Below, piece by piece: positions 52,771-60,626 of a stretch of 64,000 nucleotides of DNA. The stretch's first letter is position 1. Each line of letters begins with the position of its first letter. The notes under the pieces were generated by a model. It worked only from the letters and a program-made list of their open reading frames with translations, did not search any database and was not told the DNA's origin. The translations under genes and the position numbers were made by a program. Source of the DNA: Halobaculum magnesiiphilum (GTDB taxonomy: Archaea > Halobacteriota > Halobacteria > Halobacteriales > Haloferacaceae). The DNA lies in contig NZ_CP081958.1 in the NCBI RefSeq assembly GCF_019823105.1, positions 930,001-994,000 on the forward strand, written 5' to 3'.

Positions 52771-53376
52771 TTAGTCGTCGCCCGCCACCTCGGCGGGAGT
52801 TGCGACGGTCATCTCGACGTTCTGGGCAAGCGAGACGAGCGTGTAGACGGGTGCCCGCCGTGCCCACTCGTCGATCTGGTCCTGATCGAGGTCCGCGCCG
52901 TCTATCTCGACTTCGGCGGTGAGGTTCTCGAAGGCAGAGTCGGCCTCTTTGAGTTCCGTGAGGCTGAACAGAACCGCCGGATCGAAATCGGTCCGGACGC
53001 GCGTCTGGAGGTGGTCGATGTCCACATCGCTGGCGGCGGCGTTGATCGTGATGCCGACGTTGATACAGGCGGCCAGCGCCGACAGCGCCGCTTCAATCGG
53101 CTCCATCCGGTCGGTCGCGCCGATCCACCCACTAGCGTGCAACACTTCCTTCCAGCCGCCGTAGGGAATCGTGTATTCTCGCGTTTCACGGGCTATTGTC
53201 TCGCCTCCGAGCTCGTAGCTATCGATCTTTGCCAAGCTATGGGCAGCCGTCCCTTCGTAGGTTGCTGACGCCCCGAGGCCAAGCTGGACAGCTTCGGGCA
53301 CCTCAGCTGCGTGTTCGGTGAACCCTTCGAGTGTTTCGAGGTCGATGCCGTGCGATGTTCGCTGGTCGTCGGTCAT
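52771..53376 (-). CDS. OsmC family protein, second active-site cysteine missing
   Basis: A 201-residue protein with the OsmC/Ohr fold. The central helix ALSALAACINVGITINA holds Cys104, the nucleophilic cysteine of organic hydroperoxide reductases. The second cysteine, expected in a CPV motif, is alanine here (Ala175 in RRAPVYTL). Without the resolving partner, peroxidase turnover would need an external thiol, or the protein binds rather than reduces its ligand. First gene of a four-gene operon; an inverted repeat lies over its promoter. Confidence 0.85.
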   Translation of the reverse strand: MTDDQRTSHGIDLETLEGFTEHAAEVPEAVQLGLGASATYEGTAAHSLAKIDSYELGGETIARETREYTIPYGGWKEVLHASGWIGATDRMEPIEAALSALAACINVGITINAAASDVDIDHLQTRVRTDFDPAVLFSLTELKEADSAFENLTAEVEIDGADLDQDQIDEWARRAPVYTLVSLAQNVEMTVATPAEVAGDD

Positions 53377-53599
53377 TTGTCTCCGCTCCCTGCCAGAGAC
53401 ACTACGATAGGGAAGATACTGTAGTTAATTTGTGATAGTTCGCCAGGAACTACAGGTCTGGCAGTCACTGGAAAAGTATCACCTCCTGCGATCCGAGGTC
53501 GGTTTGGATCGAACCTCCCCGGCTCGACTCCGAGATGAACTCCTCAGAACAAGCCGAGATTCCAATACGGTATGAACCGATCACATCAGTCGTCTTCGT
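53377..53599. other. Promoter region of the OsmC operon
   Basis: A 223-bp spacer between the OsmC gene and the regulator gene. It holds a perfect inverted repeat ctgtagtt...aactacag (53419-53426 and 53448-53455, 21-bp spacer) around an AATT-rich core that could be the TATA box. This is a good operator candidate for a dimeric repressor. Confidence 0.55.
53419..53455. promoter_or_regulatory. Inverted-repeat operator candidate
   Basis: 8-bp perfect arms, ctgtagtt and aactacag, with a 21-bp AT-rich spacer, 43-79 nt upstream of the OsmC start. The winged-helix gene next door is the obvious candidate to bind it. Confidence 0.5.
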
Positions 53600-54412
53600 T
53601 TACAGGGGTTCGACTGGCTGACCCTCCGACACGTACGTTTCGCACACCGACTGTGCCCACTCGCGGACAGCCGCTACGTCGGTGTCGATCAATACGTGGA
53701 CCGTCCCACTGTCCTGTTCGTAACAGCTGATGGTGACACGCTCATCGAGAAGACCGGTTCCACATGGGGGGAGGGCATCGTGCTCCAGAACGGTGAAATT
53801 GTCCTGTTGCATCATGTCTGCGCTGTGCTCCGGGTACGTCGAAAGAAAGTACGTATGGCTCTCTGGTCTAGCCACCAAAACTACGTCGACTCCCTCGTCA
53901 ACCAGTTGAACGAGAACCTCAAAGCACGGTTCCATCAAGGCAATCTCAGGACGAATTAAGCGAAGTTCGTTCGTCTCCGTGAGAAGCGACTCGAATCGGT
54001 CGATCGGGCGGTACGGTGAATCGGGTTCGGCGACAGTGATCGTCATCGCTTCCCACGTCTCGATGGACAATTCGCTGACCTCGTCGGGAAGCCAGTGCCA
54101 GATATCACGCAATTTCCGCTCTATTTCGACCTGTTCGATCAGGTCTTCCATTCCTGAAGCGATCACCTCCCCGAGCCGTGTCGCTGTATATTGGTAGCCG
54201 TCTTTGCGGATCCAGATCCGGGCTTCGAACTCGTCCAACGTCCGCCGCATTGTGGAGGACGAAACACCGCCCAGCTCACAGAGTTCAGAGCGACTCCGAG
54301 GACGCTCCGTCAGCGCGATTAGTGTCGGGACCCGGTGTTCGGACCGCGCGAGATACGCGATGTCACCGATCGGTGACACCGCATTTTGGTGTGGTATGCT
54401 ATCGTGGCCCAT
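53600..54412 (-). CDS. Winged-helix transcriptional regulator (haloarchaeal type), paralogue 1
   Basis: A 270-residue protein. Residues about 15-80 are a winged helix (IGDIAYLARSEHRVPTLIAL; SSTMRRTLDEFEARIWIRK). A ~150-residue C-terminal domain (about 120-265) with several cysteines follows, probably for ligand or redox sensing. It is homologous to the regulator at 56743-57603 over the whole length. It lies upstream of, and in the same direction as, the OsmC operon, with a 223-bp spacer holding the inverted repeat. Confidence 0.8.
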   Translation of the reverse strand: MGHDSIPHQNAVSPIGDIAYLARSEHRVPTLIALTERPRSRSELCELGGVSSSTMRRTLDEFEARIWIRKDGYQYTATRLGEVIASGMEDLIEQVEIERKLRDIWHWLPDEVSELSIETWEAMTITVAEPDSPYRPIDRFESLLTETNELRLIRPEIALMEPCFEVLVQLVDEGVDVVLVARPESHTYFLSTYPEHSADMMQQDNFTVLEHDALPPCGTGLLDERVTISCYEQDSGTVHVLIDTDVAAVREWAQSVCETYVSEGQPVEPL

Positions 54413-54942
54413 GAATCGAGTACGGATACGAGCCTGAAAACGATTTACCCCACCGACACGACGATCGATAACAGAGTAGCCGAGTCACTTGCTGTGGTTG
54501 CCGAGGCGGGCAATTCGTGTGACGCTGCGCGATGTCTCTCTCATCCGATCACAGGACAGTATGTCGAGTGCCTAATTCTGATCACGAAAACGCTCGAATT
54601 CGGCCGCCTCACGTCTGAAAGGTCGATTCGTTTGACCGTCGAACCGGAGCCTGCGGCGCTCATATTTTCGAGAGGTGTACTCGCCCGACTGCGGCGAGGT
54701 TGTCCTTGACACGGGCAGTTTCTCCGTGATCATCTCAGCGTACCATCGTTCAACTCCGCTCGGCACGTTGTAGAGGAGCGGACTTCTATCGCCTTCTATT
54801 CACTCGTGGCGTGTTCACACGATGAACAGCGAAGCTACCGTGAACGAAGTAAGCCCCATACTATCATCGTGAGTCGAACCGATGAACGAGACGCCCCACG
54901 ACTATGCCGTCCCCAACCACTCCCAACGAAGGCGGATCAGTG
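54413..54942. other. Spacer with repeat copy A
   Basis: A 530-bp spacer between the regulator and the cupin gene, lower in GC than the chromosome. It contains repeat A (54634-54716). Short open frames cross it but have no recognisable features, so I do not call them genes. The promoters of both divergent genes must lie here. Confidence 0.6.
54634..54716. repeat. 84-bp dispersed repeat, copy A
   Basis: Shares with 57689-57772 an opening of 28 bases that differ in only four places (gac.gtcgaaccggagcctgc.gcg..cat), and further matches such as tcgcccgac and cggcga before acgggc. Copies A and B are in the same orientation and bracket the right half of the island. Origin unknown: an old transposable element end, or an att-related sequence. 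Confidence 0.6.
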
Positions 54943-55320
54943 ATGACCTACACACGGATCTCTGCCGACGCGGATGGAGAGTCGCATTTCAGCGACGAGC
55001 AGGTTGCGCTCGACAAGGCTGATATCGCTCCACCGGCTCCCCCGGTGAATATGTCTTCGCCCACACCCGCCGAGAACGTCTCATTCGTGACGTTGCCCGC
55101 TGGGTGGCCCGAGGATGTGGACGACCCACACGTCGCCCCGGCCCGTAATTACTGGATCGTACTGGCCGGAGAGATGGAAGTCAGCGCCAGCGACGGAGAG
55201 AGACGGCAGTTCCCGCCGGGAAGCGTCCTTCTGGCGGAGGATACGAGCGGCAGCGGGCATACGACGACCGTCGTCGGCGATGATCCGGTGGAACTGGCCG
55301 TCGTCGAGACGGCGGACTGA
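54943..55320 (+). CDS. Cupin domain protein
   Basis: A 125-residue protein using the ATG at 54943 (an in-frame ATG at 54904 would add 13 residues). Cupin strands include RNYWIVLAGEMEVSASDGERRQFPPGSVLLAEDTSGSGHTT, cited here only in parts: NYWIVLAGEMEVSA, and PPGSVLLAED. The usual metal-binding HxH is not evident, so a structural or ligand-binding cupin is more likely than an enzyme. It is followed 66 bp later by a second cupin gene in the same direction. Confidence 0.75.
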   Translation: MTYTRISADADGESHFSDEQVALDKADIAPPAPPVNMSSPTPAENVSFVTLPAGWPEDVDDPHVAPARNYWIVLAGEMEVSASDGERRQFPPGSVLLAEDTSGSGHTTTVVGDDPVELAVVETAD

Positions 55321-55386
55321 GCGTCGGTGAACCGCTTGGAGAATACTGCTGCTCAACAGCTCATACCTTCACAACGAGCAGATGTC

Positions 55387-55947
55387 ATGCACCTACCAAC
55401 CGAGATCAGTAATCCGGGGACGGGCGAACGAATCGTCTTCGACGAAGATGCCTCAAACGATGAGAGACTGGTGTGGAACGAGTGGCGGCCGGCAGACAGA
55501 GAACCACCGCCAGCGCACTACCACCCCGCTACGGAGGAGCGGTTCGTCGTTCACGAGGGACACCTCGTCGTGCAGATCAACGGAATCGACAACCGCATCG
55601 ACGCTGGTGAGGAAATCGTCGTCCCTGCGGGGGAACCCCACGTCTCGTACACGGAGGCAGAATCCACGTACTTCCGACGCGAAGTTGCTCCACCCGGACG
55701 GTGGCGGGAGGCACTGACCGCGCGGTTCGGCGCCGCGCACGCCCACGGCGACCACTCGGGCTTCAGCAACCTGCTTCAGACGGTCCTGCTGCTTCGGGAG
55801 TATCCGGAGGTGGTCGTTCCTGCACGGCCGCCACGCTCCGTCCAGCGTGTCCTGTTTCCGGTTCTCGCCGCGGTCGCCCGGGTGACGGGCCGGACGGCTC
55901 ACTGCCCGTATCCACAGGAGAATGTGCCCCGGGAGGAAGTACACTGA
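55387..55947 (+). CDS. Cupin domain protein with metal-binding motif
   Basis: A 186-residue protein from the ATG at 55387 (a GTG at 55327 would add 20 residues). The cupin metal motif is present: His44, His46 and Glu51 (PAHYHPATEERF) with His85 in the second motif (GEPHVSY). The C-terminal ~75 residues are helical and hydrophobic (VQRVLFPVLAAVARV) and could touch the membrane. The metal centre is compatible with an isomerase or dioxygenase. It follows the first cupin gene, with which it may form an operon. Confidence 0.8.
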   Translation: MHLPTEISNPGTGERIVFDEDASNDERLVWNEWRPADREPPPAHYHPATEERFVVHEGHLVVQINGIDNRIDAGEEIVVPAGEPHVSYTEAESTYFRREVAPPGRWREALTARFGAAHAHGDHSGFSNLLQTVLLLREYPEVVVPARPPRSVQRVLFPVLAAVARVTGRTAHCPYPQENVPREEVH

Positions 55948-56035
55948 ACAGTACTGTCGTGTACCGGACCCTGGAAACACCACCACGTGGACGTTCCAGT
56001 AAGACACGAGCGAGAAGGTGAGAGACACGCGTGCG

Positions 56036-56467
56036 CTATGCAATCGGCTCGTCGATTACGTCGAGTTGCTGAAGTGCGGCGAGGAAGTTCCAGGTGGCCC
56101 ACGTTTCCGCGATCTTCCCGTCCCTGATGCGGTGCATGGCGGTACCGGGAATTTCCATTCTCTCGTCTGTCGGATCGACACCCCGGAAGACGCCCTCGTG
56201 CGTGCCCGTCATCGTCCCTTCGAACGCCACCAGGTCGTCCTCGGCAATGAGTTCGCCAATGAGGACTTCGCTGTCGGGGAACGCCTCGTGAAGTCGCTGT
56301 AGTGCCGTAATGAACGGCTCCGGACCCTGTTCGGCGACGTCAGCATCCGGGTCGTGTCGCGTATAATCGGCGGTGAACAGCGCTCTCACCTGGTCGTAGT
56401 TCTGGGCGTTCGCCTCGCTGATGAACCGCCGAACGAGTTCTTTGTTCTCTTGAACTGTTGTTGCCAT
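56036..56467 (-). CDS. SnoaL-like (ester cyclase) protein
   Basis: A 143-residue alpha+beta barrel protein. NKELVRRFISEANAQN and DYTRHDPDA at the start, GTMTGTHEGVFRGVDPTDERM in the middle (cited only as FEGTMTGTHEG), and RIRDGKIAETWATWNF near the end are typical of the SnoaL polyketide-cyclase family. Small members act as cyclases or dehydratases or are simply binding proteins. Divergent from the second regulator, with which it shares a 275-bp spacer. Confidence 0.85.
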   Translation of the reverse strand: MATTVQENKELVRRFISEANAQNYDQVRALFTADYTRHDPDADVAEQGPEPFITALQRLHEAFPDSEVLIGELIAEDDLVAFEGTMTGTHEGVFRGVDPTDERMEIPGTAMHRIRDGKIAETWATWNFLAALQQLDVIDEPIA

Positions 56468-56535
56468 AGGTTCTCCGCGGAGTCACGGACTCCACATCTC
56501 TCTCGGCGGAGGAGGCTATTCGCAATATCCCCTGA

Positions 56536-56551
56536 ACACTGCTCACAGTGT
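56536..56551. promoter_or_regulatory. Short inverted repeat, operator candidate
   Basis: acactg/cagtgt with a 4-bp spacer, 69-84 nt upstream of the SnoaL gene start and about 190 bp upstream of the regulator. Confidence 0.35.
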
Positions 56552-56712
56552 GAACGAAGCATTCGAGACGAGAATGGGCCTATCCAGTGAACTGTTCCGG
56601 GACGACTCCGATCTGTTGGGGCATTCCGAAAGTGCCGTACACTTCCCCGGTTTTAGCTATCGGGCCGGTTCCCCCGATCGATCGACATCCCCGCGAGGTG
56701 GTCACCCTATGC

Positions 56713-56718
56713 TATTTA
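56713..56718 (+). promoter_or_regulatory. TATA box of regulator 2
   Basis: TATTTA centred 27.5 nt before the ATG at 56743. This decides the start: the transcript would be leaderless, and upstream in-frame starts would lie before the promoter. Confidence 0.65.
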
Positions 56719-56742
56719 GTGTGGTATGTGTTATCAATATAC

Positions 56743-57603
56743 ATGAACTCGGCACTCGATGACGTCGCGTTTCTTGCGTTGTCCGAGAACCGAATCGACC
56801 TCCTCACGGTGCTGAGCGACGAGCGAACGCACACGCGTGACGAGTTGATGGATGCCACCGATGCTTCGCGCCCGACGCTGGCCCGGATTCTCGACGACTT
56901 CGAAGCGCGTGTCTGGATCACCCAGCACGGACAGAGCGCACGGATCACGTCACTCGGTACGTGGGTTCACGACGAGTTCACCGACTTACTGGAGATGATG
57001 GACACCGCACGACAACTGCGTACCGTCGAACAGTGGCTCTCGACGGACACGCTGGCATTCGAGCTGAGTTGTCTCACCGATGCAACAGTCACGCTGCCAA
57101 GCCGGAACAATCCGCTCGCGCCGATGCTCCGCGCGAGTGAGCTTGAGCGCACTGCTCGGCAGTCACGGGTCCTTACACATGCGCTCCCGCTCCCGTGTCT
57201 GAACGCACACTGGGAGGCGATCACGACCGGTACCCATCAGTTCGAGGCAGTGGTCACGCCGAACGTCGTCGAAACGATGACCGAGCCGGCACACCGTTCA
57301 CAGTTCACGGATATTCTCACAGATGACCAAGCAACGGTGTTCGTCGCCGAGGAACCCATTGCAGATGTTGTCGGGATTAACGATGGCGTCGTGTACTTTG
57401 GAATCGATGACGACAAGGGCGCTCCGCTCGCTCTGATCGAAACCGACGACGAGACGGTTCGTAATTGGGCTGAGGAGAGGTTCGAGTCGTATCGGGAGAC
57501 CTCCTCACTCCTGACACAGGACAGATTTGTACAGAGACAGGAGACGACGCACGATCCGGAGCGGATACAGGAGCGTATGTGTGCTGAAACATCTGATACA
57601 TGA
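56743..57603 (+). CDS. Winged-helix transcriptional regulator, paralogue 2
   Basis: A 286-residue protein with leaderless start at 56743. It shares the layout of the regulator at 53600-54412: winged helix at about 1-75 (DVAFLALSENRIDLLTVLSD; RPTLARILDDFEARVWI) and a C-terminal domain with VETDDETVRNWAEERFESYR-like end, cited as IETDDETVRNWAEERF, matching DTDVAAVREWAQSVCETY in paralogue 1. The ligand is unknown. It is the last gene before repeat B, divergent from the SnoaL gene. Confidence 0.8.
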   Translation: MNSALDDVAFLALSENRIDLLTVLSDERTHTRDELMDATDASRPTLARILDDFEARVWITQHGQSARITSLGTWVHDEFTDLLEMMDTARQLRTVEQWLSTDTLAFELSCLTDATVTLPSRNNPLAPMLRASELERTARQSRVLTHALPLPCLNAHWEAITTGTHQFEAVVTPNVVETMTEPAHRSQFTDILTDDQATVFVAEEPIADVVGINDGVVYFGIDDDKGAPLALIETDDETVRNWAEERFESYRETSSLLTQDRFVQRQETTHDPERIQERMCAETSDT

Positions 57604-57688
57604 TTGTCCTACCTCACAAGAGACAGAGCAGAGATATCGCATCGAAGGCGCAGATATCTGTATTGAGCGGTAGATGCAACTGGTGTGA

Positions 57689-57772
57689 GACGGTCGAACC
57701 GGAGCCTGCAGCGGCCATAGATTTGCGGTACAATAATCGCCCGACGGTGCGGCGATTCTCGCTCGAACGGGC
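57689..57772. repeat. 84-bp dispersed repeat, copy B
   Basis: Partner of the repeat at 54634-54716, in the same orientation. It contains cctgcagcggccataga, 16 of 17 bases identical to the second tRNA-end copy at 51142-51158. Confidence 0.6.
57705..57721. repeat. Near-copy of the tRNA 3' end (putative right att site)
   Basis: cctgcagcggccataga against cctgcagcgcccataga at 51142-51158: one mismatch. The distance of 6.56 kb encloses the whole low-GC gene set. Confidence 0.5.
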
Positions 57773-58001
57773 CTGATTTTGCGTTCGTTTCGACGCCCGC
57801 TTGGGTGAGTGGATCTCTCAGGTGTTCGCGTACAGCCAAACTCGTCCCGTTCCGGAAGATCGATCGCCGATCGACACAACACCCTCCCGATCTGTCGGGA
57901 CGATCGTGTTCACATCGCCAGATTCGTGTCGCGCTCGTTCACGAAGCGGGACTCATCCAGTGACTCAGGGCGGGTCGTCGCCGGGGTGCTGCGTGGGATC
58001 G

Positions 58002-58916
58002 CTACTCGACGACCTCGACGTCGAACTTCCCGTGCCAGCGATAGCGCCGGCCGCCCCAGACGAACGTCCGGCGGACGAGCCCGTAGAACAGGAGGGGGAC
58101 GAACACGAACAGCGACGGGTAGGCCAGCACGGCCGTCCACCGGCGAACGCCAAGGACCTCGTTGACGGCGAGGTGCACCAGCGTCAGAATCACCGCCGCA
58201 GGCAACGGAGCCGACACCGCACCCACGAGGACGAGCAGCGAAAAGACGCATATCCCGGCGACGGTCCCGGGGAAGTGCCACCGGAGGATCTGCGTCCACC
58301 GGACCGGGCGTTCGATCGCCTCGCGAATGGTCCCCCCGATGGGGACGATGCGCGTTCGGCCGACCGTCGTCACCTGGAGGTACTCCATGAGGAGCCCATC
58401 GTCACTGACGGTCCGCCGAAGGTCGTCGAGAAACGCGGCCTCGTCGATGTCGGTTCGCTCGAACACGACCGCGCCGCCCCAGATCTGGTTGCCGAGGTAC
58501 AGTCCCAGCGAGCCTGCCGATGCGTACAGCGGTTCGAGGAGCACCGAGAGAGGGTCTCGACCGACGAAGTACGGCACCTCCGACACCGGCCCGTGTGTCT
58601 CGTAGTCCGCGGTGAAGGTCGCCAGCCAGTCCGGGGGATGGTGGAAGTCGTCGTCCGTCCAGACGAGTCGGTCGTGGCGCGCGGCCCCCATCCCGGCAGC
58701 GATGGCGTTGGCCTTTCCCGAGCACTGCTCCGGTTCACCGGCCGCGACGAGGCGGACGCCCTCGGGGTGGTCCTTCCGTTCGGCGACGGGGTCGCCCTCG
58801 TCGTCGTGGACGATCAACAGCTCGTCGCCGGCCCCGAGTTGGGCGGCCAGCTCCGCGCACGCGTCGGTCCACCGCGTCGTCGGCAGGAGGACGCTCGTCG
58901 GCGGCCGGTCGGACAT
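58002..58916 (-). CDS. Family 2/21-like glycosyltransferase with C-terminal membrane helices
   Basis: A 304-residue protein. The nucleotide-sugar region has CSGKANAIAAGM and LVWTDDDFHHPPDWL (DxD), the acceptor region SDDGLLMEYLQ, and RWTQILRWHF is the (Q/R)xxRW motif. Two or three helices close the protein (about 225-290). This arrangement recalls ceramide glucosyltransferase-like GT21 enzymes. The N-terminus begins directly in the fold with SVLLPTTRW. Stands alone just right of the island, with chromosomal GC content. Confidence 0.85.
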   Translation of the reverse strand: MSDRPPTSVLLPTTRWTDACAELAAQLGAGDELLIVHDDEGDPVAERKDHPEGVRLVAAGEPEQCSGKANAIAAGMGAARHDRLVWTDDDFHHPPDWLATFTADYETHGPVSEVPYFVGRDPLSVLLEPLYASAGSLGLYLGNQIWGGAVVFERTDIDEAAFLDDLRRTVSDDGLLMEYLQVTTVGRTRIVPIGGTIREAIERPVRWTQILRWHFPGTVAGICVFSLLVLVGAVSAPLPAAVILTLVHLAVNEVLGVRRWTAVLAYPSLFVFVPLLFYGLVRRTFVWGGRRYRWHGKFDVEVVE

Positions 58917-59105
58917 GGTAGTGACCTCTGATGACAGGGAGATAAATGGACGGATCCCCCCGACCCAGTACGTCCGGGACGAACCGCTGCCGTATTCAGC
59001 ACGCCCGTAGCGGCCGGAGGAAATCGAACGGGGGAATGAGCCGACCCGCTCCCGAGGTTCCCGAGAGCCGAATCTTCATGTCCCCGCCGTCGAAAGCCGG
59101 ATTCG

Positions 59106-60365
59106 ATGGCAAGCGCGGCGCGCTCGCTGACGGAACCGCAGGTCCTCGCGCACACGAAGCGCCGCCTCTTCCCCGACGACGCCGACGACGGGTACGCCGT
59201 CGTCGACACGCAGTTCGCCGCCGACCGGTGGCTCGCCGACGGAGCGATCGATTCGAGCGTCACGGAACTGCTCGCGCCGTTCAACCACGTCCGCGTCGGC
59301 TCGGGGTACCCGGACCTGGTCGGCGTTCGCGTCCTCGATCCGGATCTCCTGGCCGTCGACCGGCTGGGGGAGGAGCCGCCGCTCGTCGCCGTCGAGGCGA
59401 AGGGGTACGACGACCGCGGCGGCGTCGACGTGGAGCGCGGCGTCGTCCAGGCGTACGACCGACTCGACGAGGCCAACGCCGTGTACGTCGCGGCGCCCGT
59501 CGCCTCGATCGGCGGGTCGGTCCGGACGCTCGCTCGCGAACTCAACGTCGGCGTCCTCGCCGTCGACGCCGACGGCGCGGTCGACGCCGTCGAGGTGCCG
59601 CGCGTCGTCGGCAACCGGACGACGAGCGAGACGACCGCGATCCGGTTTCAGGCGAGCGCGCAGGGCGTCGCCGACAAGTCGTTCGGCCTCAACCACCCGA
59701 AGAACTACCTCGCGTATCCGCTGGCGCTGTACCACCCCGACGAGACGGAGCGCGTGCTCTCCGAGCACGTCGTTCGCGCCGTCGACGCCGCTCGCACCGG
59801 CGCCGCGTTTCTGAACCTCGTCGAGGAGCGACCCGACGGGGTGCGGCTGACGCCGCTGGGGAAGGAAGTCGTTCGGTTCGCGCTCGCGGAGTACGGCTCC
59901 GTCGAGTCCGCGTTGGCCGAGTTCGACGAGTGGAAGCGGTCACGGAGGCGGTTTTCCGACATCGCGCCAAAGTGGGGGCTGCTCACCCGCAGGGTGGTCT
60001 ACGCGTATCCGGCGACGCAACTGCTCGTCGAGGAGCTCCAGCGCCTCCACGAGGACGGCGTCCCAGAGCCGACGCTGCCGCAGGTCGTCGAGTACCTCCA
60101 CGAGCTGCACCCCTCGTTCACGGTCGAGCTGTTCGTCCGCGGCGACGACGACGTTCGGGGCCGCGTGTTGGACGCGGACGGCGAACTCCAGCGCGCGGCG
60201 CTGACCGACGGAGACGTGTATCACGCGCCCACGGTGTTCCAACTCAAGGCCATGCTGTATCACGCGGGAATTCTGACGACCCGCGGAACCGAGCCCTCGA
60301 ACCTGGATCCGACGGCCGACACGTGGGCGCTCCGGGAGCAAGTGAGCCCTACCGGGGGGCGATAG
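59106..60365 (+). CDS. PD-(D/E)xK-like protein with possible winged-helix region
   Basis: A 419-residue soluble protein. GSGYPDLVGV (Pro69-Asp70) and VAVEAKG (Glu97, Lys99) form a PD...ExK pattern, followed by GVVQAYDRL with a Gln, as in the restriction-endonuclease fold. A segment near 235-260 (AFLNLVEERPDGVRLTPLGKEVV) looks like a winged helix. The remaining part is helical. Many haloarchaea seem to have a similar gene, so a conserved DNA-processing role is possible, but nuclease activity is only inferred from the motif. Confidence 0.65.
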   Translation: MASAARSLTEPQVLAHTKRRLFPDDADDGYAVVDTQFAADRWLADGAIDSSVTELLAPFNHVRVGSGYPDLVGVRVLDPDLLAVDRLGEEPPLVAVEAKGYDDRGGVDVERGVVQAYDRLDEANAVYVAAPVASIGGSVRTLARELNVGVLAVDADGAVDAVEVPRVVGNRTTSETTAIRFQASAQGVADKSFGLNHPKNYLAYPLALYHPDETERVLSEHVVRAVDAARTGAAFLNLVEERPDGVRLTPLGKEVVRFALAEYGSVESALAEFDEWKRSRRRFSDIAPKWGLLTRRVVYAYPATQLLVEELQRLHEDGVPEPTLPQVVEYLHELHPSFTVELFVRGDDDVRGRVLDADGELQRAALTDGDVYHAPTVFQLKAMLYHAGILTTRGTEPSNLDPTADTWALREQVSPTGGR

Positions 60366-60626
60366 CTGCTGATCCGGGCGTGGGGTCGCGTTCGTGGACG
60401 ACGAGTTCGCCTCCGAGCGACGAGTCGGCGAAGGACACCCTACCGCCGCAAGGGTGAGCCTGTCGTCGGAGTTCGCGCGCCTGATCGGAGTCGATATCGA
60501 GTCGTCCGGCTGACAGTACTGCAGCCCGTGCCCGACCGTACCGGATCCTTCCCGATTCATAACAAAGCAGCGGCGACGCGTTACGGGTCACGCGTGGCGG
60601 GCCGTCCGTCACCGGAGACACCAGAC

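Larger units (their letters stand above)
56468..56742. other. Shared promoter region of the SnoaL and regulator genes
   Basis: A 275-bp divergent spacer. A perfect inverted repeat acactg-ctca-cagtgt stands at 56536-56551, and TATTTA at 56713-56718 is the TATA box of the regulator. Confidence 0.6.
57604..58001. other. Right edge of the island: spacer with repeat B
   Basis: A 398-bp spacer where GC content rises again. It holds repeat B (57689-57772), within which lies the near-copy of the tRNA end (57705-57721). No gene is seen. Confidence 0.6.

Noticed and set aside
54386-54709. A plus-strand open frame of about 107 codons in the spacer
   Set aside because: It overlaps the regulator's start and promoter and repeat A, has no recognisable domain, and its composition is not acidic.
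51031-57700. An intact integrative element or provirus
   Set aside because: No integrase, replication, portal or capsid gene is present. Only an integrase-less or decayed island can be argued.
54572-57839. Short minus-strand frames across repeats A and B that both contain an RLRFD motif, considered as transposase remnants
   Set aside because: The shared residues follow from the DNA repeat itself. No transposase catalytic motif or terminal inverted repeats could be identified.
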